A stretch of 6,905 nucleotides of DNA from Flavobacteriales bacterium (GTDB lineage: Bacteria > Bacteroidota > Bacteroidia > NS11-12g > UBA955). The notes beneath the pieces are model-generated. The model was not told where the DNA came from, ran no database searches, and was given only the letters and a program-made list of their open reading frames with translations. Location of the stretch: assembly GCA_947464515.1 (NCBI GenBank), contig CANHXF010000091.1, forward strand, positions 1 through 6,905, in the 5' to 3' direction. The position numbers were made by a program, and so were the translations under genes. Positions 1-5,112 of the stretch are shown here, in pieces; the first letter of the stretch is position 1; every line of letters starts with the position of its first letter.

Positions 1-1536
1 CAATCCATTGTGATTCTCACCGATTATTATTTGCTTAAAACCTGGTCATGCAAAACGAATCGACTTGCACTGGATTATCTAACATATCCGAAGGAAATCC
101 TTAATTCCCTCAGTACCCAAGATCGAATCTATATCGTAGTTTTCTTAATTGCCTTAATCGGTATCTCCGTTTTACTTGGTAAACTCCTGATCTCGGTATT
201 CAATAAATCCACACTCGATTTTCAATCAAAATGGATCATCGTTCCGCTGGTTATAGTTCTTGCCATTGGAGCCCGAGGGGGAGTCACTGCAATACCATTG
301 AGTTTAGGTAGTGCTCAGAAAACCAACAATAGCCTACACAACGCACTGTCAACCAATTCTTTGTGGAATCTATTTCACGTCTATCAACAACCTACCTTAA
401 ATCAGAATATCAAATCGGCATTAATGCCCGCCCAAATGGAGCAGCGTGCGCTCGATAAATATATGGGTCCGGATACCTTTCCTGGCGGACTTAAACGAAT
501 GCCCCAAATCATCAAAAAAGGCTCCAATGTACTTTTCATCGTTCTCGAAGGAATTGGCGAACATTGGCTGGAACGCGACCCATCGGAATCCATCACGCCC
601 AACTTACATCGCTTGGCACAAGACGGAATGTGGTTTAAGAAAGCCTACGCAGCAGGCGATCGTACAGATAAAGGATTGGCTGCCATTTTTTGTGGTTATC
701 CTTCTCAGCCCGTAAAAGGCATCTTGCTAGATCCATCCAAATGGGGCGCGTTGCATCAACAATTTTTACCCGCTGAATTCGTAAAACAAGGCTACAATAC
801 CAATTTTTATTATGGCGGCGATCCGGATTTTGCCAATATGGGAACCTTCCTAAAGTTTGTAGGTTTCCAAAGTATTAAAACCTATCCCAATTCGGCTGAT
901 TCAAAATGGGGCGTGAATGATAAAACCATGTCCAAATTGGTTCTCAACGATATTACTCAATTGCCGCAGCCATTTTTTGCGTCTTGGTTGATGCTCAGCA
1001 GTCATGAACCCTACGATGTGGTCGACAATCAAGACCTACCCGAAGACGAAAAACTTAAACTGTCGATTCGATACTCAGATGCCGCGTTGGGAATGCTCGT
1101 GGAAGGCCTAAAGCGCGCCAATCTATATGATTCAACGGTCATAGTTGTCGTGAGCGACCATGGCAAATCCGTGGGTTTACCGGTAACCGAAGATTATGAG
1201 CAAGAGTTCTTTAGAATTCCGCTGATGATTACGGGCGGACCTATTCGCGATATGTATCGTGGGGTGGCACCGCATTTGATTGTGAGTCAGACTGATATTT
1301 ATGCCACCTTGACAGAGCAGTTGCTGGGAAATACCGCCAAAACGCCCTTTTCTAGAAATATGATTTACGCAAATCACCCAGGTATGGCAATTTCTTTCAC
1401 AGATAATAAGGCTGTTTTGACTGCAAGTGGATATCGACATTATCTGTTTATGGATGCATTTGACATAAAAACGCCTTCGGATTCCTTGGTCTTGGGCCTT
1501 CAATCTCAATTAATTAGAGATTTTTTTAGAAAATAA
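1..1536 (+). CDS. LTA synthase-like phosphoglycerol transferase/sulfatase-fold membrane protein (5' partial)
   Basis: The frame is open to the left edge (511 residues visible, numbered from base 1), so the N-terminus and probably three of the usual five membrane segments are missing; the GTG at 10 is not a credible start. Two membrane helices remain (about 43-65 and 78-92), followed by the linker with the ARGG motif and then an extracytoplasmic alkaline-phosphatase/sulfatase-fold domain from about residue 170. Residues matching the LtaS metal and catalytic set are present: Glu183 in NVLFIVLEG, the nucleophile Thr222 in GDRTDKG, His335 in SSHEPYD, and Asp386-His387 in SDHGK. In Firmicutes this family polymerises glycerol phosphate from phosphatidylglycerol onto a glycolipid. 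Gram-negative relatives more often decorate glycans or lipids with phosphoglycerol or phosphoethanolamine, so the actual substrate here is unknown. All catalytic residues are intact, so it is probably an active enzyme facing the periplasm. The family assignment is firm; the acceptor is not. Confidence 0.9.
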   Translation, partial: QSIVILTDYYLLKTWSCKTNRLALDYLTYPKEILNSLSTQDRIYIVVFLIALIGISVLLGKLLISVFNKSTLDFQSKWIIVPLVIVLAIGARGGVTAIPLSLGSAQKTNNSLHNALSTNSLWNLFHVYQQPTLNQNIKSALMPAQMEQRALDKYMGPDTFPGGLKRMPQIIKKGSNVLFIVLEGIGEHWLERDPSESITPNLHRLAQDGMWFKKAYAAGDRTDKGLAAIFCGYPSQPVKGILLDPSKWGALHQQFLPAEFVKQGYNTNFYYGGDPDFANMGTFLKFVGFQSIKTYPNSADSKWGVNDKTMSKLVLNDITQLPQPFFASWLMLSSHEPYDVVDNQDLPEDEKLKLSIRYSDAALGMLVEGLKRANLYDSTVIVVVSDHGKSVGLPVTEDYEQEFFRIPLMITGGPIRDMYRGVAPHLIVSQTDIYATLTEQLLGNTAKTPFSRNMIYANHPGMAISFTDNKAVLTASGYRHYLFMDAFDIKTPSDSLVLGLQSQLIRDFFRK

Positions 1537-1599
1537 TGTAACAAAATCTTCGTTTTATCGTCAAAGCTTTATGGCACCAAATTTGCCAAATAGAAAATC

Positions 1600-1818
1600 A
1601 TGGATAAACGATTGAAAAAGAATTGTACCATTATCGCAACTTTAGTCACAATTAATGTGGTTGGTTTTTTTGCAGCGGAAGCTTATTTCTCTAAGTCAAC
1701 CCCCAATGCACATGTAAACCCCAGCGGTTTATTTCAGTTCTTCGATTTAAGTCCCAAAATGGTAGCCCCTTCAAAATGGCTTGAAATGGGATTTGAATTG
1801 ATCAAAAAAATGAAGTAA
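1600..1818 (+). CDS. Small single-pass membrane protein of unknown function
   Basis: This 72-residue protein is not one I recognise. It has a basic N-terminus (MDKRLKKN), then one hydrophobic helix at about residues 9-30 (CTIIATLVTINVVGFFAAEA), then a roughly 40-residue polar to amphipathic tail ending in the basic LIKKMK. By the positive-inside rule the N-terminus is cytoplasmic and the tail periplasmic; it could be a signal anchor or, less likely, a cleaved signal peptide. The ATG follows an A-rich stretch (AGAAAATC) with no Shine-Dalgarno, as is usual in Bacteroidota. It lies 63 nt after the transferase and only 15 nt before the sensor kinase, in the same frame as the kinase and separated from it by a single TAA. 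That position suggests co-expression with the kinase and perhaps an accessory role in sensing. Evidence that it is real: sensible start, membrane-protein composition and snug fit between genes. Its function is unassigned. Confidence 0.7.
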   Translation: MDKRLKKNCTIIATLVTINVVGFFAAEAYFSKSTPNAHVNPSGLFQFFDLSPKMVAPSKWLEMGFELIKKMK

Positions 1819-1833
1819 TCGCTTCAAAACGAA

Positions 1834-2901
1834 ATGCCTTTAGGAACACAGAAGCCGTTTCATCTATTGTTCTCGCAGTCTGAGAAAATCTTAAGTAAAT
1901 ACAAACTCTATCACATCCTATTTTGGTTAATCTATGCATTAATCATTGCTGCGGTAATTCGAATAGGAAATTCTTGGGGCGATTCGATTTTACGCCAAGT
2001 CCCAATTTTGACCACCCACGCTGTTGTTGTATACTTTAATCTCTATTATCTCGTTCCTAGATTTTTGCTGAATCGGAATTATTTGTCCTATGTATTCTCG
2101 ATATTGCTTTTGATAAGCGCGGCATCTTTCCCGATTTCTATTTTAACCCATTCTTTAGTAGCCAATCAAGACATTCAAAGCGTTGTCTGGTCGTCGTTTT
2201 TCTTATTTTTGATTGGTTTGGGTTTGTTGTTTAGCATCATCCTCTCAATGACGTTTAAGTTTTTGAAAGATTGGTATGCGGATCAACAGTCGAAAAGAGA
2301 TTTGCAAAAAATGCAATTGCAATCTGAGCTGAAATTTCTAAAAACGCAGATTAATCCCCATTTTTTATTCAATTCATTAAATAATCTCTATGCGCTCACA
2401 TTGATAAAAAGTGATTTAGCGCCTCAAGTGGTATTGCGTTTGAGTGATATTTTGCGCTATGTGCTTTATGAAACCAGCGAAGGGAAGGTGGACCTTCAGA
2501 AGGAACTGCAGCATCTGAGCGATTTTGTTGCCTTAGAACAGATGAGGGTGGGCGATAGGGTGAAAGTAGAAATCGACTTGGAAGAACCAGCGAAGGATTA
2601 CGTAATTGAGCCGATGCTGTTTTTGACGTTGATTGAAAATGCTTTTAAACATGGCGCGCAATCAGCGATGGAAGAGGGCTGGGTTAAGATTACAGGTAAA
2701 TCTTTGGTGGGTGGATATTGTTTGTTGGTCGAAAACTCAAAACCCATCGTATATCAGGCATCAAAACAAGGTGGCATTGGGCTAGAGAATCTTAAAAAAC
2801 GATTAAAATACATTTATCCTGGTGCGCATGAATTAATCATTACAAACGACCAAAGAGAATATTGCGTTACTTTAAATATCGACTTAGATCATGCCGAATA
2901 A
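1834..2901 (+). CDS. LytS/YehU-type sensor histidine kinase
   Basis: This 355-residue membrane histidine kinase would autophosphorylate and pass phosphate to the LytTR regulator encoded directly after it. Four membrane helices are visible (about 25-44, 57-78, 84-105, 117-140) with short loops and no sizeable periplasmic sensor domain, so it probably senses something in or near the membrane or a partner protein. A charged, coiled-coil-like segment (about 145-172) leads into the His_kinase domain: LKTQINPHFLFNSLNNLY with phospho-acceptor His176, then the Leu/Arg-rich region ending LSDILRYVLYE. The ATPase domain has the N box IENAFKHG (Asn269) and a glycine box GIGL (314-317). The usual DxG box is replaced by VENSKP around Asn301, which I believe is tolerated in this family. 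The length is typical for Bacteroidota members. The start ATG lies 15 nt after the small membrane protein. Its stop overlaps the regulator gene by 11 nt, implying translational coupling. The signal is unknown. Confidence 0.95.
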   Translation: MPLGTQKPFHLLFSQSEKILSKYKLYHILFWLIYALIIAAVIRIGNSWGDSILRQVPILTTHAVVVYFNLYYLVPRFLLNRNYLSYVFSILLLISAASFPISILTHSLVANQDIQSVVWSSFFLFLIGLGLLFSIILSMTFKFLKDWYADQQSKRDLQKMQLQSELKFLKTQINPHFLFNSLNNLYALTLIKSDLAPQVVLRLSDILRYVLYETSEGKVDLQKELQHLSDFVALEQMRVGDRVKVEIDLEEPAKDYVIEPMLFLTLIENAFKHGAQSAMEEGWVKITGKSLVGGYCLLVENSKPIVYQASKQGGIGLENLKKRLKYIYPGAHELIITNDQREYCVTLNIDLDHAE

Positions 2902-3619
2902 TCCTATCAAAAGTATTCTCATCGATGATGAGCCCTTAGCCTTGGAAGTGCTAAAATCGCATTTGGTCAATTTTCCACGGATTGAAATTGTAAACACATT
3001 CTCCAATGCTGGCGATGCAAGGTATTGGCTTGAATCAAATCAGGTGGATGTTGTGTTTACCGATATTCAAATGCCAGGCATTACAGGGTTAGAATTGGTA
3101 AAAAATCAGTATCCTGCGCCCCATGCGGTCATTTTTACAACAGCCCATACCAATTTTGCGGCGGATGCGTTTGAGTTTGAAGCGCTGGACTATTTGCTTA
3201 AGCCTATATCTCCGGAGAGAATGGAAAAGGCGATCAAACGTTTAGAGGAGTACATTTCTATAAAACGTGGCAACAATGACGATGTTAGCGTTAAACCAGA
3301 CTTTGTATTTGTAAAGGTGGATGGTCAGCATCAAAAAATTGCCTACAACGATATCCTATTTGTGGAAGCATTTGCAGATTATGTCAAAATTTGGATTTCC
3401 AATGAAAAGAGAATTGTGACATTGCAGACAATGCGCAACATGGAAACAGCCCTCCCAGCGGAACGTTTTGTTAGAATTCATAGGAGTTACATCGTTTCTA
3501 AAAGTCATATCGAAGCGATACAAAACAATGCAGTTGTCATCGGGCAAAAGCAGTTGCCAATCGGAAAGAACTATAAAGAACTAGTGCAATCCATCGTAAA
3601 TAACGCGAAACTGAACTAG
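2891..3619 (+). CDS. LytTR-family response regulator
   Basis: This 242-residue two-domain regulator is the partner of the preceding kinase. The receiver domain spans about residues 7-120. It has the acidic pair Asp12-Asp13 in LIDDEP, phospho-acceptor Asp58 in TDIQMPG, the conserved Thr83/Thr84, and Lys104 in DYLLKP. A short polar linker (about 121-136) leads to a LytTR DNA-binding domain (about 138-238) with recognisable landmarks: FVKVDG, the DILFVEAFADYVKIW strand, the ERFVRIHRSYIVS core, and the terminal LPIGKNYKE. The family binds paired direct-repeat sites and usually activates a few target promoters, often for envelope, transport or extracellular functions. The gene starts inside the end of the kinase gene (11-nt overlap), which strongly supports a cognate pair. 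Likely targets are not visible; its own operon is one possibility. All phosphorylation residues are intact. Confidence 0.96.
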   Translation: MPNNPIKSILIDDEPLALEVLKSHLVNFPRIEIVNTFSNAGDARYWLESNQVDVVFTDIQMPGITGLELVKNQYPAPHAVIFTTAHTNFAADAFEFEALDYLLKPISPERMEKAIKRLEEYISIKRGNNDDVSVKPDFVFVKVDGQHQKIAYNDILFVEAFADYVKIWISNEKRIVTLQTMRNMETALPAERFVRIHRSYIVSKSHIEAIQNNAVVIGQKQLPIGKNYKELVQSIVNNAKLN

Positions 3620-3648
3620 TAGTGAGGCGCCGTTTTTATTGATATTGG

Positions 3649-3690
3649 ATTTTTTCGCGAAGATTTTTCAAGAAAAAATTTACTTTTTAC
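3649..3690 (+). terminator. Possible weak terminator after the LytTR gene
   Basis: ATTTTTTC (3649-3656) is exactly complementary to GAAAAAAT (3672-3679) across a 15-nt loop, and a T-rich stretch (TTTACTTTTT) follows. The stem is nearly all A-T, so its stability is low. An 8-bp palindrome TTCGCGAA (3654-3661) is embedded in it and could form a competing structure. The position 30 nt after the stop codon fits termination, but the call is tentative. Confidence 0.28.
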
Positions 3691-3699
3691 ACTACTCAG

Positions 3700-3717
3700 A
3701 CAATTCTAACAAATTGT
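3700..3717. repeat. Inverted repeat ACAATT-N6-AATTGT
   Basis: Two perfect 6-bp arms (3700-3705 and 3712-3717) flank CTAACA. The AATTG/CAATT core recurs in the larger dyad at 3720-3750, which may mean repeated binding sites. The arms are short and AT-rich, so chance is a real alternative. Confidence 0.3.
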
Positions 3718-3719
3718 TA

Positions 3720-3750
3720 TTCAATTAATTACATTTTTATGGTAATTGAA
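3720..3750. repeat. Inverted repeat TTCAATTA-N15-TAATTGAA
   Basis: The 8-bp arms (3720-3727 and 3743-3750) are perfectly complementary across 15 nt. The arm spacing places their centres 23 bp apart, about two helical turns, which would suit a dimeric regulator on one DNA face. It could equally be a hairpin in a leader RNA. The site is upstream of the HTH gene and downstream of the kinase operon. Confidence 0.35.
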
Positions 3751-3762
3751 GTGTCACAATCA

Positions 3763-3794
3763 TTTGTTTAGCCAACAAAACCAATAGAATATTG
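3763..3794 (+). promoter_or_regulatory. Candidate promoter for the HTH gene
   Basis: TTTG (3763-3766) is followed after 18 nt by TAGAATATTG (3785-3794). This resembles the Bacteroidota primary-sigma pattern (-33 TTTG, -7 TAnnTTTG), although the -7 element is imperfect. It would place transcription start near 3800, about 80 nt ahead of the GTG start. The -7 element lies inside the 17-bp dyad at 3780-3796, so a protein bound there would block RNA polymerase. Confidence 0.3.
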
Positions 3795-3796
3795 GT
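3780..3796. promoter_or_regulatory. Operator-like dyad ACCAATA-GAA-TATTGGT
   Basis: The 7-bp arms (3780-3786 and 3790-3796) are perfect inverted copies around a 3-bp centre, giving an odd-length 17-bp near-palindrome. Two further outer base pairs (3777/3799 and 3778/3798) also match after one mismatch. Size and symmetry suit a Cro/C1-type dimer, and the next gene encodes such a protein, so autoregulation is a natural guess. That is inference; no other copy of this site was found in the window by eye. Confidence 0.45.
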
Positions 3797-3878
3797 CTTC
3801 TGATTCAGTTAATACAGCAAAACCTATTGAATTCCTTTGGAATTGTATGGATTTTATCAATTAAAGAAAAATATCACT

Positions 3879-4196
3879 GTGGCGACATTCGATTACAACA
3901 AAATTAAAAATTTGGCAGCTGCCAAACGCATTCCGATTAAAGAATTGGCACGTAGATGCGAATTAAGTGAACAAGGATTTCACTACATGTTAAAGAAGCA
4001 CACGATGCGGGTAGATACCCTAGAACGCATTTGTGCAACATTAGAAATCACGATGGTTGATCTTTTTGCAGATACCCCGGTAAGCACCGCCATTGGAGGC
4101 GTGAGTCATGAAGCATTGGCTTCAGCCAATACGGAATTGATGCAGAAATTGGATACTATCATTGACTTATTGAAATCGGAGAAGCATTTGGCCTAA
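3879..4196 (+). CDS. Small Cro/C1-type helix-turn-helix regulator
   Basis: With the GTG start at 3879 this is a 105-residue protein beginning MATFDYNKIKNLAAAKRIP. The frame also has a TTG at 3837 adding 14 residues (MELYGFYQLKKNIT), but the GTG is preferred because XRE domains normally begin a few residues before the first helix and an A-rich stretch (TTAAAGAAAA) sits just ahead. The HTH domain spans about residues 6-64. The turn is near IKELARRCELSEQGFHYMLKK (20-40), with the recognition helix around SEQGFHYM, and the domain ends with LEITMVDLF. After a small flexible Gly/Ser/Ala linker, residues 78-102 form an amphipathic helix (ANTELMQKLDTIIDLLKSEK), probably for dimerisation. This layout is common for short Bacteroidota DNA-binding regulators. 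The targets are unknown; a dyad upstream hints at self-control. It is convergent with the lyase gene, so it is probably monocistronic. Confidence 0.85.
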   Translation: MATFDYNKIKNLAAAKRIPIKELARRCELSEQGFHYMLKKHTMRVDTLERICATLEITMVDLFADTPVSTAIGGVSHEALASANTELMQKLDTIIDLLKSEKHLA

Positions 4197-4201
4197 AAAT
4201 A

Positions 4202-4219
4202 CTAATTCTCCCAAATTAG
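4202..4219. terminator. Weak hairpin between convergent genes
   Basis: CTAATT (4202-4207) and AATTAG (4214-4219) form a 6-bp stem over the loop CTCCCA in the 29-bp gap between the HTH gene and the oppositely oriented lyase gene. A-rich sequence flanks the left side (T-rich when read on the - strand). Such a place commonly holds a bidirectional terminator, but the stem is short and AT-rich, so support is modest. Confidence 0.3.
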
Positions 4220-4225
4220 GGTAGA

Positions 4226-5101
4226 TTAATTATCATTTCCAGCATAAACCTCAAAGGCTTGATGCTTCAATTGGGCCCAATTAATATTGGGTTTGAGTTC
4301 AGAAGATTGCTGCGTTGAAAGCCATGCAAAAGCCTCTTCACTTGGAATGTTACCGACTAAATCATCTTTTGCCATAGGGCATCCTCCAAATCCTCCCAAA
4401 GCAGCATCAAACCTTCTACAGCCATGCTCATAAGCGGCTTGTATTTTCTCAAGCCATTCATTGGGTTTTGCATGTAAGTGAACGCCAATTTGTACGTGTG
4501 GTAATTTATGATGTATCTCAGTGAACATGTCGGCCAGTTGCTGCGAATTAGCACTCCCAATCGTATCCGATAATGAAATCGTTCGGATGCCTAAGGATGC
4601 AATCTTTGAGGCCCACTCAGCGACTTCGCTCGCCGACCACAAATCGCCATAGGGATTGCCAAATGCCATGCTTAAATAACATACGACTTCTTTACCGCTG
4701 GCCACTGCGATGTCTTGAATCCGCGCCAACCTGCGAAAAGCCTCGTCTCTGCTCGCATTTGTGTTCCTTCTTTGAAACGTTTCACTCACGCTCAACGGAA
4801 ATCCTAAATACTTAATCTTGGGATAGGCAACAGCGCGCAAAGCACCTCTTTCATTGGCAACGATTACCAAAAGCTTTGTTTGGGTTTCTATTTCGCCAAT
4901 CGCCTGAACGACTTCGGCGGTATCTGCCATTTGCGGAATGGATTCCGGATTCACAAAACTGCCGCAGTCCAAAACATCAAAACCCTGATTTAAAAGGGTA
5001 GTGAGGTATTTGATTTTCAACTGAGTAGGGATGAAGCCTTTGATACCCTGCATAGCATCACGCGGACATTCTACCAAAGTCAGTCGTTCCGCCATCTTCA
5101 T
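4226..5101 (-). CDS. mvaB: Hydroxymethylglutaryl-CoA lyase
   Basis: This 291-residue TIM-barrel enzyme cleaves 3-hydroxy-3-methylglutaryl-CoA to acetoacetate and acetyl-CoA, the last step of leucine degradation, in the cytoplasm. Family signatures are clear. The catalytic ECPRDAMQGIK has Arg14 and metal ligand Asp15. Further on are SFVNPESIPQMAD (the SFVSPKWVPQM region), the metal-binding HLH (His208 and His210), and the GGFGGCPMAKDD loop with catalytic Cys241, followed by metal ligand Asn251. The length is normal and the frame intact, so it should be active. CPRDAMQ in place of the animal GPRDGLQ is, from memory, usual for Bacteroidota forms. Related homocitrate and citramalate synthases are less likely because of the GGCPMAK loop. 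The start may be ATG at 5101 or the second ATG at 5095 (MAERLTLVE); neither has a clear ribosome binding site. The gene begins 11 nt after the peptidase stop and probably shares its transcript. Confidence 0.93.
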   Translation of the reverse strand: MKMAERLTLVECPRDAMQGIKGFIPTQLKIKYLTTLLNQGFDVLDCGSFVNPESIPQMADTAEVVQAIGEIETQTKLLVIVANERGALRAVAYPKIKYLGFPLSVSETFQRRNTNASRDEAFRRLARIQDIAVASGKEVVCYLSMAFGNPYGDLWSASEVAEWASKIASLGIRTISLSDTIGSANSQQLADMFTEIHHKLPHVQIGVHLHAKPNEWLEKIQAAYEHGCRRFDAALGGFGGCPMAKDDLVGNIPSEEAFAWLSTQQSSELKPNINWAQLKHQAFEVYAGNDN

Positions 5102-5112
5102 GCCGCAATTTA

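Larger units (their letters stand above)
3620..3878. promoter_or_regulatory. AT-rich intergenic region with several inverted repeats
   Basis: No credible gene lies here. The first part has T-tracts suitable for ending transcription of the kinase-regulator operon. The remainder holds at least three dyads, described separately, and probably the promoter of the downstream HTH gene. A six-codon ATG mini-frame (3847-3864) lies just ahead of the preferred GTG start of that gene. It is probably chance in such AT-rich sequence. No structured RNA or riboswitch could be recognised by eye. Confidence 0.5.

Noticed and set aside
402..715. Overlapping frames on both strands inside the transferase gene
   Set aside because: They lie wholly within the sulfatase-fold coding region, whose catalytic motifs are intact, and their translations show no domain character.
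1177..1509. 110-residue antisense frame over the end of the transferase gene
   Set aside because: It is the shadow of the real gene, including the reverse of the SDHG motif region; it has no plausible protein features.
1571..1615. Short ATG frame (MAPNLPNRKSWIND) ahead of the small membrane protein
   Set aside because: It is only 14 codons, overlaps the start of the more convincing frame and has no distinguishing features; a leader peptide cannot be excluded but is not supported.
3356..3547. 63-residue antisense frame in the LytTR domain
   Set aside because: It covers the most conserved part of the DNA-binding domain on the other strand and has no supporting start or motif.
3626..3637. GGCGCC followed by a T-run as a terminator
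   Set aside because: The 6-bp palindrome has no room for a loop, so it cannot form a normal intrinsic terminator hairpin.
3847..3864. Five-residue upstream frame (ATG to TAA) before the HTH start
   Set aside because: Such mini-frames are expected by chance in AT-rich leaders; nothing indicates that it is translated.
4357..4815. Alternative frames within the HMG-CoA lyase gene
   Set aside because: The lyase frame carries all family motifs; these alternatives are rich in residues typical of out-of-frame translation.
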